DNA of 64,000 bases from Temnothorax longispinosus (GCF_030848805.1 NC_092359.1:13821091-13885090), one strand, 5' to 3'. Counted from the first letter of the stretch, positions 1 to 12,420 are shown. The notes: generated from the letters alone by a model not told the origin. A program made the numbers and translations.

Positions 1-2201
1 GCGTTTCCTATCCCGACCTGGCCTCGCTCTCTCGCTCGCTCGCTTATACGCTTAACGCTTAACGCTTCTATACGCTTATACGCTTATTCGTTCTTATATC
101 TATCTTATCTCTAAAGTTGGACTTCCGTTATCTTTACATCCTTCCATTCATACCGTACTCTCATACATTTCACTCATACCGTTCTCTCATCCACCACTTC
201 CATTCTTCTCCCTTCCTCTTGTTTCATTTCCTCTATCGCTTTCATCCATAGCTCTCCCTCTCCCCTTTCTCCCAGTAACCTCCCCACTTCTTGCCACCCT
301 TCTCCATTCCACTTCTCCTATCTCGTACACTCTTCCTGTATGTGTTCCCATGTTTCCTCTTTCCTCCCACACACCTTCTATTCTCCTTTTTTTCCCAATA
401 GTTCTTCCCTAATTTCATTACCTAGTCTGAACCTCGCGACCCTACTCCACCTTTCTTCCTCCCAGTTCTTCTCTAAGTATCCTGGAATCCCGTCCTTCCT
501 TATAAATTTATACCACCTGTTGTATTTCGAGTCTACGATCTTTTCCATCCTTTCTTGTTTTTGCTTCGCCTTCTCTCTGCTCTCCAGATTTTCCACTTCT
601 AACTCTTCCTCCTCTTCAGCTCTCACCCCCAGCTCTTCCAGATAACTTTTTCTTTCTTGTTCCCACTTTCCTATTATCTTCCCCTTCTTCCATCTCTCTT
701 TCATTTCCTCTAGGCATTTTTTCGCTATTCCCCTTCCGTTACCTTCCTCTAATTTCTTTTCAAACTTCCGAGCTCTCTTGCTCGCCCTGCCTCTCATCTT
801 CTCTCTCTCCACTTCATCTCTCACCATATATCCGGGTGTCCTCCAGTTTAGCCCAAATATCCATCTGATATATCTTTCATGTATACTTTCTACCTCCACC
901 CTTTCCTTCCACCCCCACACTTCTGCCCCGTATCCCATCACTGTCCATATCAGGGTATCATACAGCCAGATCCTTCTTCTCCAGTTCTTTTTCCACATTC
1001 TTTTCCCTATCCCCCACACTTCCCTCATTACTCTCGCCGCCTTCCTTCTTCTCTCTCTGATATGTGCCTCTTGACCCCCATTTTCCTTCAGTGTATATCC
1101 AAGATATTTAAATTCCTTAACTTCTTCTAGTTTCTTTCCTTTCCATCTCCAATCATACTTTTTCTTCCTTCCTCCACCCTTTCTGAATCTCATTATCTTT
1201 GTTTTCTCTATGCTCAATGTTAATCCCTTCCTGTCCAGGTATCCCTCTAGCCTGCTTATCATCGATCTCATGTCCTGTTCCTCCTCTGCCATCAACACTA
1301 TATCATCCGCATACATTAACGTGTAAATCTTTTTCCCTCTCAGTTTCACACCTCCCCATCCTCCCTTCTTCATATATATTCTTCCAAATCCGCGATTAAT
1401 AAGGTGAAAAGTATCGGGCTTAGTGGGCACCCTTGTCTCACGCCCTTCGCCATCCAGAATGTTCCTCCACTCTCTCTTCCCATTCTTACCCTACTTTTCG
1501 TTTCTCTCAGAACCTCTTCAACCTTATCTAATAGACTCTGCCTTACTCCTCTCTCTCTCATTGCCTTAATTAATACTTATTTGTCCACTGAGTCAAACGC
1601 CGCCTTCAAATCTATGTATAATACTGTCATCTTTCCTTTCTCCTTTCCCATTGTCTATTTACCAGATAATTCAGCGCGAATATCTGGTCCATCGTCCCCA
1701 TCCCTTTTCTGAATCCTGCCTGGTTCTCTGGAATCAAATTCTTTGTCTCGACCTCCTTCCTTAACCTTTCTGCCAGTATCGCTGTGTATATCTTGTACAT
1801 TGATGACATTATTGTTATTCCTCTATAATCCTTCACCCCTCGTCCTTCTCCTTTTTTATTATTGGGACTATTTCTCCTTCCTTCCATTGTTCCGGCCAGC
1901 CTTCCCCTCTCCAAACTTTTTTACAGATTTCCCATATCCATTTCTCCATTTCTTCTCCTCCAAATTTCCACGCCTCGTTCGGTATCCCGTCATTTCCTAT
2001 TGCCTTTCCTGTTTTTAACTTCTTTATTACGTTTTCTTACTTCTTCTAGTCTATCTCCTTCTCTTCTTGCTTGTCCCTTCCTCCTTCTCCTTTCACTACC
2101 CTATTCTCCACCCCACCCATTATTCCATGAAGTACTCCTTCCACTTTTCCATCTTTATCTCTTCGTTTTCCTCTTCCTTCTTTTTCTTACTCTACCTATC
2201 A
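1..2201 (-). pseudogene. Decayed non-LTR retrotransposon, RT and C-terminal part
   Basis: Minus-strand fragment of ORF2 of a LINE-like element. In order from high to low coordinate it shows RT blocks with ENQAGFRKG (near 1710-1750), the D-containing YIDLKAAFDSVDK (near 1600), GVRQGCPLSP (near 1410-1440), the catalytic YADD (near 1300) and a thumb region with EFKYLGY. The tail holds a CxxxxxxxWEHxxxxC cysteine/histidine motif at about 315-370, as in many insect LINE C-termini. The frame is broken repeatedly: a shift near 1825, a stop near 1586, a shift between the pieces at 1370-1430 and a TAG at 375-377. Positions 1-300 look like 3' UTR with short AAGCGTATA-type repeats. The left window edge and the gap at 2202 truncate it. 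Protein style (Lys/Arg/Glu-rich) resembles the element at the right end, so it may be the same family. Confidence 0.85.
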
Positions 2202-2701
2202 NNNNNNNNNNNNNNNNNNNNNNNNNNNNNNNNNNNNNNNNNNNNNNNNNNNNNNNNNNNNNNNNNNNNNNNNNNNNNNNNNNNNNNNNNNNNNNNNNNN
2301 NNNNNNNNNNNNNNNNNNNNNNNNNNNNNNNNNNNNNNNNNNNNNNNNNNNNNNNNNNNNNNNNNNNNNNNNNNNNNNNNNNNNNNNNNNNNNNNNNNNN
2401 NNNNNNNNNNNNNNNNNNNNNNNNNNNNNNNNNNNNNNNNNNNNNNNNNNNNNNNNNNNNNNNNNNNNNNNNNNNNNNNNNNNNNNNNNNNNNNNNNNNN
2501 NNNNNNNNNNNNNNNNNNNNNNNNNNNNNNNNNNNNNNNNNNNNNNNNNNNNNNNNNNNNNNNNNNNNNNNNNNNNNNNNNNNNNNNNNNNNNNNNNNNN
2601 NNNNNNNNNNNNNNNNNNNNNNNNNNNNNNNNNNNNNNNNNNNNNNNNNNNNNNNNNNNNNNNNNNNNNNNNNNNNNNNNNNNNNNNNNNNNNNNNNNNN
2701 N
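2202..2701. other. Assembly gap, 500 N
   Basis: Exactly 500 N. Two more gaps of identical length occur in the window, so the length is a placeholder and not a measurement. Confidence 0.99.
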
Positions 2702-3538
2702 ATACATGTGTAGATTTAACATATGCCTGCTATGTTAATTTAACTTAACAAATTTAAAATGTAAAAATATTAAAATAATTAAAAAAATATATTAAAGTAA
2801 CACAATTTAAATGTATTTATTAAATGTGTTAAAAATTACAGAAAAAGAGTGTTGATTTTGCTTTATAACAGAAGTTGGAATAAAAATTTACAGAAAAAAA
2901 GTGTCGATTTTATCTTACAATCTTAACTTTAACATAAAAGTTATGTTAATTGTACACATAATTGACCTCAAATTACGATTAGAATTACCTTTCCTTTCTG
3001 TTGAAATATTTTAACATAGTATCGATGTTACCATTTAACACATCCATATTACATTAAATTAACACAAAAATTTGAGTGGGTTGTTTGGGACATGTGATTT
3101 ATGTTATATTTAACACAAATTTTACAACAGTGTACCAAATGGTTATCATATATACAAAATATTAAATTAATATATTATATAAATTAAAAAGAATTGTACA
3201 AATACTTTTTGTGTACTAAAATAATATAATTCTTTTTATTTTTATTTATTATTAGAATAATATATTTGTTTCATTATATTTTTTGTTTAAATAATTTAAA
3301 AAAATGTACCATCTATTATATATATATTCTTTGTTAATAAACCGCTAATTAGTGTTCATTTTCTACAAATAAGGCTTTTTCATAACCTTGTACGAATACT
3401 TTTTGCACTCACTGTATATACCTACGTATCCAATAGAGCGTTCAATTGAACAGTGTCCAATCTTTATGTAGTCAAACGGGATACGCTCGATTTTTTTCTA
3501 TAGTATAATGTTTACCTCATTTCTGTCTCTCTACTTAT
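2702..3538. other. AT-rich DNA, no gene seen
   Basis: Very AT-rich sequence with scattered TTAACA and TTTAAC motifs in both orientations (for example 2716-2760 and 3030-3130). No open frame of note and no termini I can define. Confidence 0.6.
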
Positions 3539-3540
3539 AT

Positions 3541-4585
3541 CCCTTACAAAAAAGTATTACTAGCTGGTTAGTAATAAATACTTATTTTGTGTATTAATAA
3601 TACTAAAATTAAGTATTTATTAGTACTTGAATCACTGTGATCCAAGTATTGCATAGTATTTTATTACTGGTCAGTAATTTATGAAAGTAGTATTTAATAC
3701 AGGACGAGTATTGAATACTTAGTATTAAATTTCTGATGAGAAAGCATTTAATACTAGGTGAAAAATACTTGTGTAATAAATACTTGTGTTGAATTACTGA
3801 TGAGTATTTCAATGTTAGTACTGAAGTACTGAACCAAGGATTCCATGTGTAATAAATCACTGGCCAGTATTTTAATATTAATACTCAAGTACTGAACTGA
3901 ATATTCCATGTGAAATTAATCACTGACCAGTACTACAATTTGTATAGAAACATTATAATGGGTAATTCCTGATAATATTAAGGAAAAGAAATAAAAGTAA
4001 GGCACAAATACATTTTATATGAAGGTCTGTACTAATTCGTCGTGATAAAAGTGTACAAGTTTTGAAATAATACTGAGAATATCATTTTAATATCCAATTC
4101 AAAAATTTATTACTCTTTTTAAACTGAATTTGTTTCTTAAGATGATTTTTGAAAAATTATATATTTGCGCTGGTTGACATATGTAGACTAAATATAACAC
4201 TAACATTAATTAAGAAGTGGTCTACCACGTAAGGCAGTTGGCTCACGATCCAGAGGTCCCGAGTTCGATCCCACCAAGTTAAGTGTGTTTTTTAAATACG
4301 AGAAAATATTTATAATTATAGACTGCATCTTAAGAAACAAATTTAGTTATAAAATAGTAATAAAATTTCGAAAAAAGAATAATTTTTTTTTATGCCGGGT
4401 AAATATCGGAAATCGAAATATCGGTGAGTAATTCAATACTAAGCACCAGTAGTTCTGTGTAGTATTAATCACTACCTATAATATTTATCACTACCAGTAT
4501 TTTTCCAGTATTTCCCAAATAAATATTGACAGTATTAAATCACTGAGATTTTAAGTATTTAGTCAGTAATACTTTTCTGTAAGGG
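3541..4585. mobile_element. CCCTTACAG-family MITE, copy A
   Basis: Inverted-repeat element starting CCCTTACAAAAAAGTATTAC and ending CTGTAAGGG. The flanking dinucleotide AT is duplicated (3539-3540 and 4586-4587). Both halves are filled with AGTAATA/CAGTATT/AGTACT motifs. The middle (about 4096-4400) is a foldback core with CTTAAGAAACAAAT-type arms around a tRNA-like segment at 4217-4276. No transposase is present, so it is non-autonomous. Copy B (5079-6110) is the same sequence in the opposite orientation. Confidence 0.85.
4217..4276 (+). other. tRNA-like cassette in copy A
   Basis: Contains CACGATCCAGAGGTCCC followed by GAGTTCGATCCC, which resembles the anticodon-arm to T-arm half of a tRNA with a pol III B-box. 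The A-box half (GTCTACCACGTAAGGCAG) is weaker and the T-stem does not pair fully, so I do not call a functional tRNA gene. Confidence 0.5.
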
Positions 4586-4686
4586 ATGTTACATAATTTC
4601 AGTAACTTCCCGGTTGTTAACCTATACAGGGTGTTCGGAAATTCAACCGACAAGCTTTCAATTAAGAGATTGTCAAAGACACTATA

Positions 4687-4844
4687 CCCAGTGAACACAA
4701 TGCAACATGTAACGTACAGGTTAGTTGTAATTTCCTACTGAACAATATAAATGCGATGTAACACGTGTGTTATATTGCATTTATATTGTTGAGTAGGAAA
4801 TTACAACTGACCTGTACGTTACATGTTGCATTGTGTTCACTGGG
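4687..4844. mobile_element. CCCAGTGAACAC palindromic MITE, copy 1
   Basis: Nearly perfect palindrome: CCCAGTGAACACAATGCA at one end and its reverse complement at the other, with only a short centre. TA is duplicated at 4685-4686 and 4845-4846, and the uninterrupted opposite arm of the host element supplies the empty site. A second copy lies at 50647-50798. Confidence 0.85.
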
Positions 4845-5078
4845 TAAAGATCATTTTTTGCAAATGGACCTGGGATCGGAAACGTGTCGTTATACATCGC
4901 TACTGCTTATGAGCGATGTCATGCAGAAGGATGTCTTATTGAGAGAGTAGGAGTGTCGTCCGCTGATATTCCCGATGTCGTAGCGCTGTAACGACACGTT
5001 TCCGACCCCAGATCTATTTGCAAAAAATAATCTTTATAATGCCTCCGACAATCTCTTGAAAGCTTGTCTGTTGAATTT

Positions 5079-6110
5079 CCCTTACAGAAAAGTATTACTA
5101 ACTAAATACTTAAAATCTCAGTGATTTAATACTGTCAATATTATTTGGGAAATACTGGGAAAATACTGGTAGTGATAAATATTATAGGTAGTGATTAATA
5201 CTACACAGAACTACTGGTACTTAGTATTGAATTACTCACCGATATTTCGATTTCCGATATTTACCCGGCATAAAAAAAAATTATTTTTTTTTCGAAATTT
5301 TATTATTATTTTATAACTAAATTTGTTTCTTAAGATGCAGTCTATAATTATAAATATTTTCTCGTATTTAAAAAACACACTTAACTTGGTGGGATCGAAC
5401 TCGGGACCTCTGGATCGTGAGCCAACTGCCTTACGTGATAGACTACTTCTTAATTTGATGTAAGTCTTATATATAGTCTACATGTGTCATAACCAGCGCA
5501 AATATATAATTTTTCAAAAATCATCTTAAGAAACAAATTTAGTTTAAAAAGAGTAATAAAATTTTGAATTGGATATTAAAATGATATCCTCAGTATTATT
5601 TCAAAACTTGTACACTTTTATCACGACGAATTAGTACAGACCTTCATATAAAATGTATTTGTGCCTTACTTTTATCTCTTTTCCTTAATATTATCAGGAA
5701 TTACCCATTATAATGTTTCTATACAAATTGTAGTACTGGTCAGTGATTAATTTCACATGGAATATTCAGTTCAGTACTTGAGTATTAATATTAAAATACT
5801 GGCCAGTGATTTATTACACATGGAATCCTTGGTTCAGTACTTCAGTACTAACATTGAAATACTCATCAGTAATTCAACACAAGTATTTTTCACCTAGTAT
5901 TAAATGCTTTCTCATCAGAAATTTAATACTAAGTATTCAATACTCGTCCTGTATTAAATACTACTTTCATAAATTACTGACCAGTAATAAAATACTATGC
6001 AATACTTGGATCACAGTGATTCAAGTACTAATAAATACTTAATTTTAGTATTATTAATACACAAAATAAGTATTTATTACTAACCAGCTAGTAATACTTT
6101 TTTGTAAGGG
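5079..6110. mobile_element. CCCTTACAG-family MITE, copy B
   Basis: Starts CCCTTACAGAAAAGTATTAC and ends TTTTTTGTAAGGG. It is inserted into the right arm of the foldback element at 4627-6124. Comparing with that element's intact left arm shows an empty site GAATTTCCG and a TT duplication (5077-5078, 6111-6112). Reverse-complement relative of copy A, with the same tRNA-like core at 5389-5449. Confidence 0.88.
5389..5449 (-). other. tRNA-like cassette in copy B
   Basis: Minus-strand copy of the tRNA-like segment: GGGATCGAACTCGGGACC is the reverse complement of the B-box and T-loop side, followed by TGGATCGTGAGCC. Same weak A-box side as in copy A. Confidence 0.5.
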
Positions 6111-6128
6111 TTCCGAACACCCTGTATA

Positions 6129-7335
6129 CACTCTTAAGCATGTACCGCGTAGTATCTCCAAATTCGAGGTACTAATTTCTAAATGGAAATGACATTTCGA
6201 CATGCTGCTAGGAGATACTTTTCCCGGTACAGTAGCACGAAGTACGGAATACACGAGGTACTGATAAAGGAGGAGGTACCGATTGGAGGTACCGCACTTA
6301 TAAATTCACGGTACAATTTTTTAGGAGATACAGTTTTAGGAGGTACAGTTTTTTAGGGGGTTTCCCGTATGTACCCCGTACATACGTACCTCGTACGTAC
6401 ATATGTACCTCGTACAAATGGGTACCTCCTACATATGTACCTCGTACAAAAGACATTCGCGAAGCCACTCGACGCGGACGTGCACGGACGTGTCATAGGA
6501 GGTACAGTTTTAGGAGGTACAGTTTTTTAGGGGGCTTTCCGTATATACTTCCTACATACGTACCTCGTATACGTAGCCAACCATGGCATGATCACGACAT
6601 TTGTTGAACGAAAGACATTCGCGAATAGCAGCGGGCAATATTATATCATATATCCAATTCGAAATTTTATTACTCTTTTTAAACTGAATTTGTTTCTTAA
6701 GATAATTTTTGAAAAACTATATATTTGCGCTGGTTATGACATATGTGTAGACTATATACATATAACACTTACATTAAATTAAGAAGTAGTCTACCACGTA
6801 AGGCAGTTGGCTCACGATCCAGAGGTCCCGAGTTCGAATCCCACCATAGTAAGTGATTTTTCAAATACGAGAAAATATTTATAATCATAGACTGCATCTT
6901 AAGAAACAATTTAGTTAAAAAGTAGTAATAAAATTTCAAAATAAATATAATTTTTTTTTATGTCGGGTGAATTTCCTCATTAGAGAGTGTTTTAATTCTA
7001 GAGTATTTTCTTGTAGTCTATACTGTACTCCAATAGAATCCCACCAAGGTAAGTGTGTTTTTATATGTGTTTTTAAATACGAGAAAATATTTATAATCAT
7101 AGACTGCATCTTAAGAAACAAATTTAGTTAAAAAATAATAATAAAATTTCGAAATAAATAATTTTTTTTGTCGGGTGAATATTCGTTGCCCATAACGTAC
7201 TTCCTAACTTCGAGGTACCATGTACCTCCAATTTTTGGCGACACATGCTTAAGAGTGACTTATGTCCCTCGTAATTACGTAGGGACAAAATTTCAACATG
7301 TACCTCCAATTTTTGGCGACACATGCTTAAGAGTG
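6129..7335. mobile_element. CACTCTTAAGCATGT inverted-repeat element rich in GTACC
   Basis: Termini CACTCTTAAGCATGT and ACATGCTTAAGAGTG with TA on both sides (6127-6128, 7336-7337). The regions next to the ends carry more than fifteen GGTAC/GTACC motifs (for example GGAGGTACAGTTTT twice, TACCTCGTAC several times). The centre (about 6645-6970) is the same tRNA-like core found in the CCCTTACAG family, and part of it is duplicated at 7020-7180. The right end is also duplicated (ACACATGCTTAAGAGTG near 7228 and near 7319). No transposase seen. Confidence 0.7.
6785..6845 (+). other. tRNA-like cassette in the GTACC element
   Basis: Best-preserved member of this cassette: GAGGTCCCGAGTTCGAATCC gives an AGTTCGAATCC B-box with one mismatch to the pol III consensus. 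The surrounding 300 bp match the core of the CCCTTACAG elements although the termini and flanking motifs differ. Confidence 0.55.
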
Positions 7336-7581
7336 TATTTGTATAGAGACGGCTACGACATTTTTCGTATTTTTTCTCATTTTGCGTATTGGAAAAATAT
7401 AATGAAATCGCATTTCAATACATTGTTTTGAACAAATGATAAAAGAAGCTAAGATTATTGCTGATATGAGCGATAACTAAGCATTTTCAATTTTTTACGC
7501 AAACTCACTTGATTTATAAGACAACTTTGCTAAGTCGCTTGCAGTTTAAAAATAGACTAAATAAATTAATGATTGCTTTAC

Positions 7582-8292
7582 CTCCCATAATCCGTAGAAA
7601 CAATGATTCGAAGTAATATCTTGCACTATAACGTCAAACTCGACAGATTTAGTCATTTCCAAAAGTTCTTTCGCTGCTTTAGTTTTTATCACTGTATCAC
7701 ATGTATTAATGATAAGCTGATACACAAAATGATCATATATAGTGTACTGTACTCTTTCCATGCAGCTGGATTATAATCCTCGGCTTCTTCATAAGTGTGC
7801 ATCAGACCATCAAAAACCTGAAAATAATAAGTACTTTTCGAGTTTTCGCGATATAAGAGATAAAGACATATGAAAATATGATAAATTAAGATTTCCGAAA
7901 GATTTCCATATCGATCGTAAGTACGTAAAATAGAAAACAAAATTTGAAATAGAAAAGTTATATTTTTTTCTGATTTGTTTTATAATTTGCAAATACTTAA
8001 TCGATTTATATCTTTCAGAATGTCTTTGCGCAAATCTCATATACTTAATATCTAATATACTTACGGCGTATGTCAAATTCTGCGCGAGTTTACCCTTGAC
8101 CTTAGTCTCATGTATGCTCACTGCGTGTACATGATGACCTTTGCGAAGCAGCCCTTTAACCAAATGCTCCGTCCAGACGTGATGGCTAGGCGATGGAATA
8201 TGCTGTATCACTAAAATTGACAATGGTTTCGACGCTGTCCCGAGATTACTCATTACAATACAACAAACAATGAAAATGACACAACTTAACAT
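7582..8292 (-). pseudogene. UDP-glycosyltransferase (UGT) exons 1-2, frameshifted paralog
   Basis: Exon 1 (8292-8065) starts at an ATG giving a hydrophobic signal peptide (MLSCVIFIVCC), followed by SPSHHVWTEHLVKGLLRKGH, typical of the UGT N-terminal acceptor-binding domain. It ends at a GTAAGT donor in phase 0. Exon 2 (7817-7582) follows a TTTTCAG acceptor after a 247-nt intron and covers VFDGLMHTYEEAEDYNP to CFYGLWE before a GTAAAG donor. It is 236 nt against 237 in the plus-strand paralog, and the frame shifts in the middle near 7735-7745, so it is read as a pseudogene. No exon 3 is visible below 7582. UGTs conjugate sugars from UDP-sugars to lipophilic compounds in the ER lumen. The sequence upstream of exon 1 also matches that of the 51.7-kb copy. 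Confidence 0.85.
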
Positions 8293-8408
8293 TGTAACGC
8301 AAAACTTCTGGCGTGGTCTCTCAATCAGAACTGAAACCAAATGTATTTGTATGCATAGTGTAGTATTCTCCCTCTCTTCATTTCGAGATAACAGCGTTTA
8401 TTATAATA

Positions 8409-9293
8409 TCATACTATTATGTAAAACCCGACTGTTTGTCTGTCTGTTCGTCCGTCTGTCCGCGAACTACTCATTCGTTAGTGGACCGAATTTTTACCAA
8501 AAGTATATGAAACAGGGGTAGAATTTCCCGGGAAGTGCCATGATGTGTGTAGATTTTCGTTGCCGATTTTCTGGAAACCGGTTTTTCTAATTCTTTCAAA
8601 TTTTCGGGAAATAATTGACCGAATCTCAAAGAATTGTATATGAAACGGAATATATGATAGGGGTAGAAAGAACTAAAAAATGTAATAAAATTAAAAAAAT
8701 TGCTAATAATAAAAGGGTTTCCGATTTTTGTTTTAAAAAATATACGTGATTTAAAAAAAAATGTACATTAAAAGACGGTCAGGATGATCTACTGTTAAGA
8801 GCAGCACTAAATTATAAAATGGAGGAAGCTGCAAAGGCCAAAAAAAATAAATGCTTTTTATATTAAAAAAACATATTATAATATAAAACCCGACTGTTTG
8901 TTTGTCTGTCTAATAAATAGAAATAAGTATAAATAAATATAAATTAAGGGGTTTTCGATTTTTGTTTAAAAAAATGTACTAACATGATTTAAAAAAAAAA
9001 AAATTTTTGGGGGAGGTTTTTAGCCGGTGCAAGTCCGGCATAACCTTAGGGACCGGCTCTAGGGTATGCATTAGGCATTTTCTTCCTACGAGAAACAAAA
9101 AAGGGTTCAATATCTTAAAATTGGCGGAAATTAGAAAACAACGTTGGAAACCGGTTTTAAAATTTTTCGAGAAATAATAAGTATTAATAAACAACATTTC
9201 TTTAATAATAATACTCATCTTTTAATAATTTTCTGAATAAATGAAGTAGTTTGAAAAAAACGACGCCCGGGCGAAGCCCGGGTAATCAGCTAA
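8409..9293 (+). mobile_element. Helitron-like non-autonomous element
   Basis: The 5' end begins TC after a host A, then TATTATGTAAAACCCGACTG and TTTGTCTGTCTG repeats, a 5' signature seen in arthropod Helitrons. The 3' end is a GC-rich hairpin GCCCGGGCGAAGCCCGGG, a short spacer and CTAA. The base after CTAA is C, not the expected T, which is a weak point. A second 5'-like start (AATATAAAACCCGACTG) at about 8873 suggests a nested or duplicated copy. No Rep/helicase is present. It lies about 115 bp upstream of the UGT pseudogene's exon 1. Confidence 0.6.
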
Positions 9294-9870
9294 CTACTTT
9301 ATATAACTTTAGGCTGCAGGTAATATTGAGAATTTCTCGACAACTTTTTATATATAAGCATAAAAATAAGAGAAGAAAAGATGCATAAATAAATTATTAA
9401 CATCCCTTCACCTGATTTTTTTTCGGATCTTTATACCGCATACGTGGGTCTGTCGCGTCCGACGTTATTTTCCCTACTTTAAAGTATTTTAAAAAATTTG
9501 AAAAAATTCACATTGTAGTTGACGAATTTATAGTCATTTTAATAAAAATCATTGATTTTTTATCTTATTTTTAATAAACTTTGAATAAGGATAAAAGAAA
9601 GAGATGGATTGAAGGATCAATGTGCCCCCACACGGATCATGCTCATCTTTTTTCCTTTGATTGCTATCAGTGTCACTTACAATTTAGTCAAATATAAGCT
9701 CTTAATATTGAACCATTTTGGTGTAAAAGATAAAAATAGAAATTTCGAAAATAATTCATATCTTTTGATCGGCTTAACCAATTTTGATGAAATTTTAATA
9801 TGTTGTAGATATCATTGGACACATTTGTGGAAAATTCGGAAATGGTTTCTGATGACAGAAACATTGATAA

Positions 9871-10755
9871 TGTGGCGGTCAGCTGTCCGCCACGACGCGC
9901 GACGGTGCACGCGCGACGACGGCAGTAGGACGGGAGGCGCGCGGCAGCGGCACGGTATCGATCGGCCGGGCAGTTCAACGCGCGCCCGCTACGCGGCGCA
10001 TCGCCGGTCGATTCTCTCGTAAGTAAGGTTCGACATCGATCCTTATATAAAGGACAGCTCAGCGGGACCTCTCCAGCGATCAGCTCACCAGTCAGGGTGT
10101 GCTATTACCAAGGCCCCTGGCTTAACTCTTTTGGAGACGGAGCGTGCTCTTCAGGGCCTCCGTTAGATACGGAGCGTGCTCATACCTGGCCTTCGTTTAT
10201 ACCTGCTTTGCAGGGCATTAACTTCCTGTGGTAAGAGCCAACAGACACTCTGCCACAGAAAGGTTCCTGGGTCGTTTACGACCCAGCTCACCGGACAACA
10301 CCGAGACCAAGGCGCTGCCTTCTCCAACTCCGATTCCGACTTCGATTCCTGCACCTGGGACCACGACGGAGGGTCTGTTCCTGATCTCCAAGGTGGATAC
10401 TTTCCTCCCGTGAAAGCCACACCTCATCGACCGGCCAACTCGAGTACCACGCATCTAACTCCAACCGGAGCACTCTGTGGTGACGCACTCACCGGCCTCG
10501 TCTACAAGAACGTCAAGACTCCTCTCCAAGCTCGGCCTCAGCGATTCCAACTATTCGGGACGGATAATACGCAACACACCGCGTTAACACTACACATTAA
10601 TCTTCTACACAAATCACTCACGTCCACCTATCCGTACACATCCAAGAAATAATACCTGTACATAGAGCATGAATAAACCTAGCGAGATTCTACCTAATTG
10701 AATGACTGGTTATTGTGGGAACCGACGCACCTTAATCCTAACCAACAACCCCACA
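9871..10755 (+). mobile_element. Solo LTR of an LTR retrotransposon, 885 bp
   Basis: Begins TGTGGCGGTCAGC and ends CAACCCCACA, so it has the TG...CA signature. It is bounded by a perfect 5-bp duplication GATAA (9866-9870 and 10756-10760). The right arm of the host element near 14730-14760 gives the matching empty site. A TATA box (TATATAAAG, about 10044) and AATAAA (about 10672) sit in the order expected of an LTR promoter and polyadenylation site. GC content is much higher than around it. Superfamily not determined; 5-bp duplications fit BEL/Pao, Gypsy or Copia. The open frames inside (for example 10176-10652) are chance frames. Confidence 0.85.
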
Positions 10756-10799
10756 GATAACATAAATAAATAAATGTTCTTGCTATTTTTTACTCTCAA

Positions 10800-11835
10800 C
10801 CCTTACAGAAAAGTATTACTGACTAAATACTTAAAATCTCAGTGATTTAATAATGTCAATATTTATTTGGGAAATACTGGGAAAATACTGGTAGTGATAA
10901 ATATTATAGGTAGTGATTAATACTACACAGAACTACTGGTGCTTAGTATTGAATTACTCACCGATATTTCGATTTCCGATATTTACCCGGCATAAAAAAA
11001 AATTTTTTTTTTCGAAATTTTATTACTATTTTATAACTAAATTTGTTTCTTAAGATGCAGTCTGTAATTATAAATATTTTCTCGTATTTGAAAAACACAC
11101 TTACCTTGGTGGGATCGAACTCGGGACCTCTGGATCGTGAGCCAACTGCCTTACGTGGTAGACTACTTCTTAATTTGATGTAAGTGTTATATATAGTCTA
11201 CATGTGTCATAACCAGCGCAAATATATAATTTTTCAAAAATCATCTTAAGAAACAAATTCAGTTTAAAAAGAGTAATAAATTTTTGAATTGGATATTAAA
11301 ATTATATTCTCAGTATTATTTGAAAACTTGTACACTTTTATCACGAATTAGTACAGACCTTCATATAAAATGTATTTGTGCCTTACTTTTATCTCTTTTC
11401 CTTAGTATTATCAGGAATTACCCTTTATAATGTTTCTATACAAATTGTAGTACTGGTCAGTGATTAATTTCACATGGAATATTCAGTTCAGTACTTGAGT
11501 ATTAATATTAAAATACTGGCCAGTGATTTATTACACATGGAATCCTTGGTTCAGTACTTCAGTACTAACATTGAAATACTCATCAGTAATTCAACACAAG
11601 TACACAAGTATTTTTCACCTAGTATTAAATGCTTTCTCATCAGAAATTTAATACTAAGTATTCAATACTCGTCCTGTATTAAATACTACTTTCATAAATT
11701 ACTGACCAGTAATAAAATACTATGCAATACTTGGATCACAGTGATTCAAGTACTAATAAATACTTAATTTTAGTATTATTAATACACAAAATAAGTATTT
11801 ATTACTAACCAGCTAGTAATACTTTTTTGTAAGGG
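10800..11835. mobile_element. CCCTTACAG-family MITE, copy C
   Basis: Same orientation and nearly the same sequence as copy B. AA is duplicated at 10798-10799 and 11836-11837. The right arm of the host element (near 14690-14730) shows the related interrupted sequence and supports precise insertion. Confidence 0.88.
11109..11168 (-). other. tRNA-like cassette in copy C
   Basis: Minus-strand copy, GGGATCGAACTCGGGACC then TGGATCGTGAGCC. Same features and caveats as the cassette in copy B. Confidence 0.5.
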
Positions 11836-11849
11836 AATATCTTTCTGAC

Positions 11850-12420
11850 ACAATTACGAAAAAATTTTTGTATAATCTTGGAGTAATTTCCTATCAGTCA
11901 TAATTTTTTTTGAAGCAATAAAATGGGTAGGCGGTACTTTTAAAAAATACAGTAATTTTTTTATTTTTTTTAAATATGATATGCTTTTAGTACAATCGCC
12001 ATATATTTTATGTAGAATTTTGGCATAGTATTCTACAACAAGTAATTTTTTTGAACCAATAAAATAGGTAGGCAAAAGTTTAAAAAAATAAAATATTGTT
12101 TTTTATTTTTTTTATTATGATATGCTCTTTGTACCATTGCCATATTATTTTGTAAACTTATGAGACGGTATTCTACAACAAGTAATTTTTTCGAACCAAT
12201 AAAATGGGTAGAAGGTACTTTAAAAAACCAAATATCTTTTTTCAAAATTATCATAGTTTTTTGGTACCATCGTCATATTTTTGTTTAGAATCTTGGAATG
12301 GAATCTTACAACAAGTAATTTTCCAGAATCGATTAAATAAATAGGTGCAAGTACTAAAAAAATAATAAAATAAAAAAAATAAATTGAAATAATTATAAAA
12401 GGATAAACTATAATTGTATT
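11850..12420. repeat. Tandem repeat, about 125-145 bp unit, four degenerate copies
   Basis: Units share AACAAGTAATTTTTT, then CCAATAAAATGGGTAG and a stretch naming GTACCATCGCCATAT. They recur near 11890, 12040, 12180 and 12310. Part of the interior of the 9611-15006 element; the first unit is mirrored in the right arm near 14600-14690. Confidence 0.7.

Larger units (their letters stand above)
4627..6124. mobile_element. Foldback element with CAGGGTGTTCGG termini, interrupted twice
   Basis: Left arm starts CAGGGTGTTCGGAAATTC and the right arm ends GAATTT + TTCCGAACACCCTG once copy B (5079-6110) is taken out. The arms continue inwards through GAGATTGTC, TTTTTTGCAAAT and GGAAACGTGTCG, so nearly the whole element is palindromic. 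TATA flanks both sides (4623-4626, 6125-6128), which fits a TA-targeting Tc1/mariner-type MITE. A 158-bp palindromic MITE (4687-4844) sits in the left arm. Confidence 0.75.

Noticed and set aside
1862..2738. Open frames of 170-280 codons across the N gap
   Set aside because: Most of the length is N; the real sequence on either side is LINE relic or AT-rich DNA. The same applies to frames across 17808-18307 and 37392-37891.
4216..4281. Candidate tRNA gene
   Set aside because: The B-box is good but the T-stem and A-box side do not pair, and every copy sits at the same place inside MITEs, so it is described as a tRNA-like cassette.
10163..10652. Several overlapping frames of 60-158 codons
   Set aside because: They lie inside the solo LTR bounded by GATAA duplications; GC-rich LTR sequence opens chance frames and no domain is visible.
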